The notes under the pieces were generated by a model. It saw nothing but the letters and a program-made list of their open reading frames with translations, ran no database searches and was not told the origin of the DNA. From Brevibacterium sp. XM4083 (GTDB taxonomy: Bacteria; Actinomycetota; Actinomycetes; Actinomycetales; Brevibacteriaceae): a stretch of 64,000 nt of DNA. The stretch lies in assembly GCF_006489205.2 (NCBI RefSeq), contig NZ_VFYR02000001.1, forward strand, positions 420,562 through 484,561. The letters run 5' to 3'. Shown piece after piece: positions 62,052 through 64,000 of the stretch. Made by a program: the position numbers and the translations under genes. Position 1 is the stretch's first letter. Every line of letters starts with the position of its first letter.

Positions 62052-62624
62052 TCAGCCGTCCCCGCGCTCGAGGAGGCGATCGACGGTCGCGCACAGCGGC
62101 CAGAACTGCGACGACGGCAGGGGAGTGCCGGCCAGGGACGCCTCGAAGAAGGAGAGATGGGCGATCCATCCGGTGCGGTAGGAGTCGATGAGATCGCCGA
62201 GTCCGGCATGGCGCAGCACGAGCACCGATGGCGCGTCCGCGGCGGAAGTGTTTGCCTCGGCGGCGCCTACCTCGGCGGTGCTCGCCTCGGCATCCCGCGG
62301 AGCGCGGCCGCGGTCGGTCGGAGGCAGTTCGGCCGTCACGGAGACCGCGACGCGGCTCGTCGGCTCGTCGGGAAACGACCACGTCAGCTCGGCGCTGTGA
62401 CCGTCGACGGCGAGGACCTCGGAGCGGCAGAGATAGCTGTCGTCGTGGTCGATGATGATCTCGCCGCCGACGCGGCTGTCGAAGGTCAGGGGACGGCCGA
62501 GCCATTCGCTCATCGTCTCGATGTTCTGCAGGTGCGCCCACACCGTCTCCGGTGACGCGGGCAGCTCCCAGGCGATGGTGAGGGTGTCGGCTGAACTGTC
62601 GGCGCTGAGTTCTCTGAGCGGCAT
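62052..62624 (-). CDS. SRPBCC/AHSA1-like START-domain protein
   Basis: 190 residues from ATG 62624 (MPLRELSADSSADTL), with GAGGAG 10 bases upstream; a GTG at 62642 is possible. The helix-grip fold shows in LTIAWELPASPETVWAHLQNIETMSEWLGRPLTFDSRVGGEIIIDHDD and the late LGDLIDSYRTGWIAHLSFFEASL. Activator-of-Hsp90-ATPase-like proteins bind small hydrophobic ligands. An Ala/Glu-rich insertion (about residues 105-135) interrupts the sheet. It converges on the lipoprotein gene. Confidence 0.8.
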   Translation of the reverse strand: MPLRELSADSSADTLTIAWELPASPETVWAHLQNIETMSEWLGRPLTFDSRVGGEIIIDHDDSYLCRSEVLAVDGHSAELTWSFPDEPTSRVAVSVTAELPPTDRGRAPRDAEASTAEVGAAEANTSAADAPSVLVLRHAGLGDLIDSYRTGWIAHLSFFEASLAGTPLPSSQFWPLCATVDRLLERGDG

Positions 62625-62805
62625 GTGCGGTGAGCTCCTCACGTCATCGTCGACTTCCTTCTGCCCATGAGACTAGCGGATGCGTGCGCCCGGTGCGGAG
62701 CCTCAGCGCCCGCGCTGCCGGTGCGGTCCGACTCGCGGGCTGCGCTCCCGGTGCGGTTCGACTCGCCGGTGTGGTCGGCCATGCCGGTCGGGACGCGAAT
62801 GCGGA

Positions 62806-62910
62806 CGACCGTGACCTGAACGACCGTGGCCTGAACGACCGTGACTTGGACGGCCGTGACCTGGACGACCGTGACCCCGACGACCATGACCTGAACGACC
62901 ATGACTTGAA
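62806..62910. repeat. Seven tandem 15-bp repeats
   Basis: Seven contiguous units of exactly 15 bases with consensus CGACCGTGACCTGAA; units differ at one to four positions. A related 30-base duplication (GTGCGGTYCGACTCGC at 62721 and 62751) precedes it. The plus frame would read five-residue repeats of the form DRDLN and the minus frame VQVTV, but neither belongs to a gene with a credible start. The 473-base gap (62625-63097) is otherwise without features. Confidence 0.75.
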
Positions 62911-63097
62911 CACCGGATGGCCGATGGTTGTAAGTTGAATAACTGCAGAGTAACCACAGACTGAGTCCCGCCTGGTGACAGGGGTACAGGCGCCGAGGCG
63001 GGGCGCGGATGAGCGCACCTGGACACCGGAAAGACTGTTGTCGTCCATGTGCGACAGGTAGGCTCAACCGTGCACAAGACGACTGACGGAGGCAGAG

Positions 63098-64000
63098 ATG
63101 GCGGATATGAAGAAGGTGCTCCACAGCCTGACTCATAATCCCGCAACCCGTCGCATCGGGGCTCTGTCCGGCAACACCAAGGGGATCGACACGGACAGGG
63201 ACAGCGCTGCCGACAGCGCCGACGGAACCGACTCCCCGAACGATTCCCAAGAGTCCCGGCGCACAGGCGATGACCGCCTCGGCGAGGGTCCGGCGGCGCC
63301 CGGCGGCGGTGATGCAGGCGGTGGTACCACCGGCACCGGTGCCGCATCATCGGGCGGCGGCTCCGGCGCCGACGGGGACAGCAGCTCCGGCTCTGGCACC
63401 GGCGGCTCCGGCGCCGGCAATTCCGACTCCGGAGGCGGCCAGTCACCGGACGACACCGGCGCGGACAATGACGATGCGGGCCCGAATCGGCCGGCGCTGC
63501 CGCACGTCGGGGAGCTCACCTCGGCGAGCGAGGACGCGATCGTCGATCCCTCCGAGGCGATCCTCGAGAGCATCGACCTCGACTCCTGGAAGTGGCCGGA
63601 GTACTTCGCGTTCGCGCTCACCCGGATGGAGGAGATCTTTCCCAGCGCCGGGATCCCTCGCGGCATCGGGCCGGTGCGCGAATACGTCACCCAGGAGCAC
63701 GACTTCCGGTCGCTGAGCATCGACGCGAAGAAGTGGGCGGCAGCCGACGATGAGGGCTGGTCGACCGTCGGCGACGTCCTCGAGGGCACGTACACGGACG
63801 CCTGGCTCGTCACCCGCGGCGGCGTCGCCATCGCCGAGGAGTACGCGTGGCCGATGAAGCCGGCAAGGCGCCACATGCTCTTCTCCGTCTCCAAGTCGAT
63901 CGTCTCGATCGTCGTCGGCGCGCTCGCTGACGCGGGCCTGCTCAGCGTCGACGACCTCGTCACCACCCACATCCCCGCCCTGTCCGAGAGCGGCTACGCC
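63098..64000 (+). CDS. Serine hydrolase of the beta-lactamase fold (3' partial)
   Basis: The frame is open from ATG 63098 (GGAGG 5 bases upstream) through the right edge, 301 codons so far. Residues 1-20 (MADMKKVLHSLTHNPATRRI) are not a signal peptide. Residues 25-140 are Gly/Ser/Asp-rich and presumably disordered. The enzyme domain starts around residue 150 and contains TDAWLVTRGGVAIAEEYAW and the SxxK active-site motif in MLFSVSKSIVSIVVGALADAGLLSVDDLVTTHIPAL. This matches class C beta-lactamase relatives such as 6-aminohexanoate-dimer hydrolases and esterases. The YxN and C-terminal motifs lie outside the window. Confidence 0.83.
   Translation, partial: MADMKKVLHSLTHNPATRRIGALSGNTKGIDTDRDSAADSADGTDSPNDSQESRRTGDDRLGEGPAAPGGGDAGGGTTGTGAASSGGGSGADGDSSSGSGTGGSGAGNSDSGGGQSPDDTGADNDDAGPNRPALPHVGELTSASEDAIVDPSEAILESIDLDSWKWPEYFAFALTRMEEIFPSAGIPRGIGPVREYVTQEHDFRSLSIDAKKWAAADDEGWSTVGDVLEGTYTDAWLVTRGGVAIAEEYAWPMKPARRHMLFSVSKSIVSIVVGALADAGLLSVDDLVTTHIPALSESGYA

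Noticed and set aside
62806..62910. CRISPR array
   Set aside because: Units are only 15 bases, contiguous and without spacers; no cas genes in the window.
62630..62938. 102-codon frame encoding DRDLN-like repeats (pentapeptide-repeat protein?)
   Set aside because: The repeats arise from a 15-base minisatellite. The pattern lacks the A(D/N)Lxx consensus, and the rest of the frame looks like shadow sequence without a ribosome-binding site.

Overview
The window is a chromosomal segment of a high-GC Gram-positive bacterium (Actinobacteria). Support: roughly two-thirds G+C, strong third-position GC bias, frequent GTG/TTG starts, 4-base ATGA/GTGA operon overlaps, a GTP-dependent PEP carboxykinase, an LCP-family cell-wall ligase, a PiT phosphate carrier with a basic tail, and a corynebacterial-style myo-inositol cluster with a GntR/UTRA regulator. 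A Brevibacterium-like or other micrococcal/corynebacterial relative fits, but I cannot fix the genus. I see no rRNA, CRISPR, phage or intact insertion sequence. Two tRNA genes are present, Ser(GCT) and Arg(ACG).

Layout. 1-5.0 kb: the end of an MMPL/RND-type exporter fused to a degenerate ABC-ATPase-like domain, coupled to a YhgE/Pip membrane protein. 5.2-9.7 kb (minus): an LCP cell-wall ligase translationally coupled to a large FAD/NAD(P)-binding protein. 10.1 kb: tRNA-Ser with its terminator and a cluster of short dyads. 10.3-12.7 kb: a divergent DHA2-type drug exporter and TetR repressor around twin 15-bp operators. 12.9-23.1 kb: an island with visibly lower GC. It holds an FCD-type GntR regulator, a tightly overlapping operon (FAD amino-acid dehydrogenase, DapA-family lyase, proline-racemase-family enzyme, two SDRs), a polar amino-acid ABC importer and a DpkA-type imine reductase. 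The same TTGT-N3-ACAA operator, or a near copy, lies before all three transcription units. Hydroxyproline, or a related cyclic/D-imino acid, is the likely substrate.

23.2-27.9 kb: a PucR regulator divergent from methylmalonate-semialdehyde dehydrogenase and a class III aminotransferase, probably for beta-alanine-type omega-amino acids. 28.3-32.2 kb: PiT phosphate transporter, a small membrane protein and pckG. 32.7-33.7 kb: tRNA-Arg and an aminoglycoside-phosphotransferase-family kinase. 33.8-47.2 kb: a myo-inositol regulon on the minus strand (iolC, DKGP-aldolase-like gene, iolB, iolD, iolE-, iolG-, iolH- and iolT-like genes and a universal stress protein), its GntR regulator, and a second sugar oxidoreductase/isomerase pair. 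Paired TTTGTC-N2-GACAA-like operators sit before both units. No iolA lies in the cluster; the mmsA-type gene at 25 kb could supply that step.

47.5-52.0 kb: an alpha/beta hydrolase, a very long intergenic hairpin, argG with tandem ARG-box candidates, a 184-bp tandem non-coding repeat and an APC permease. 52.1-62.6 kb: a 24-bp minisatellite, CPBP protease, DoxX and GrpB proteins, nicotinamidase, an MMPL exporter followed by a NarL-type two-component system, a DJ-1/PfpI protein, a beta-propeller lipoprotein and an SRPBCC protein. 62.8-64 kb: a 15-bp minisatellite and the start of a serine hydrolase that runs off the window. Protein families were recognised by eye from motifs; no database search was run.
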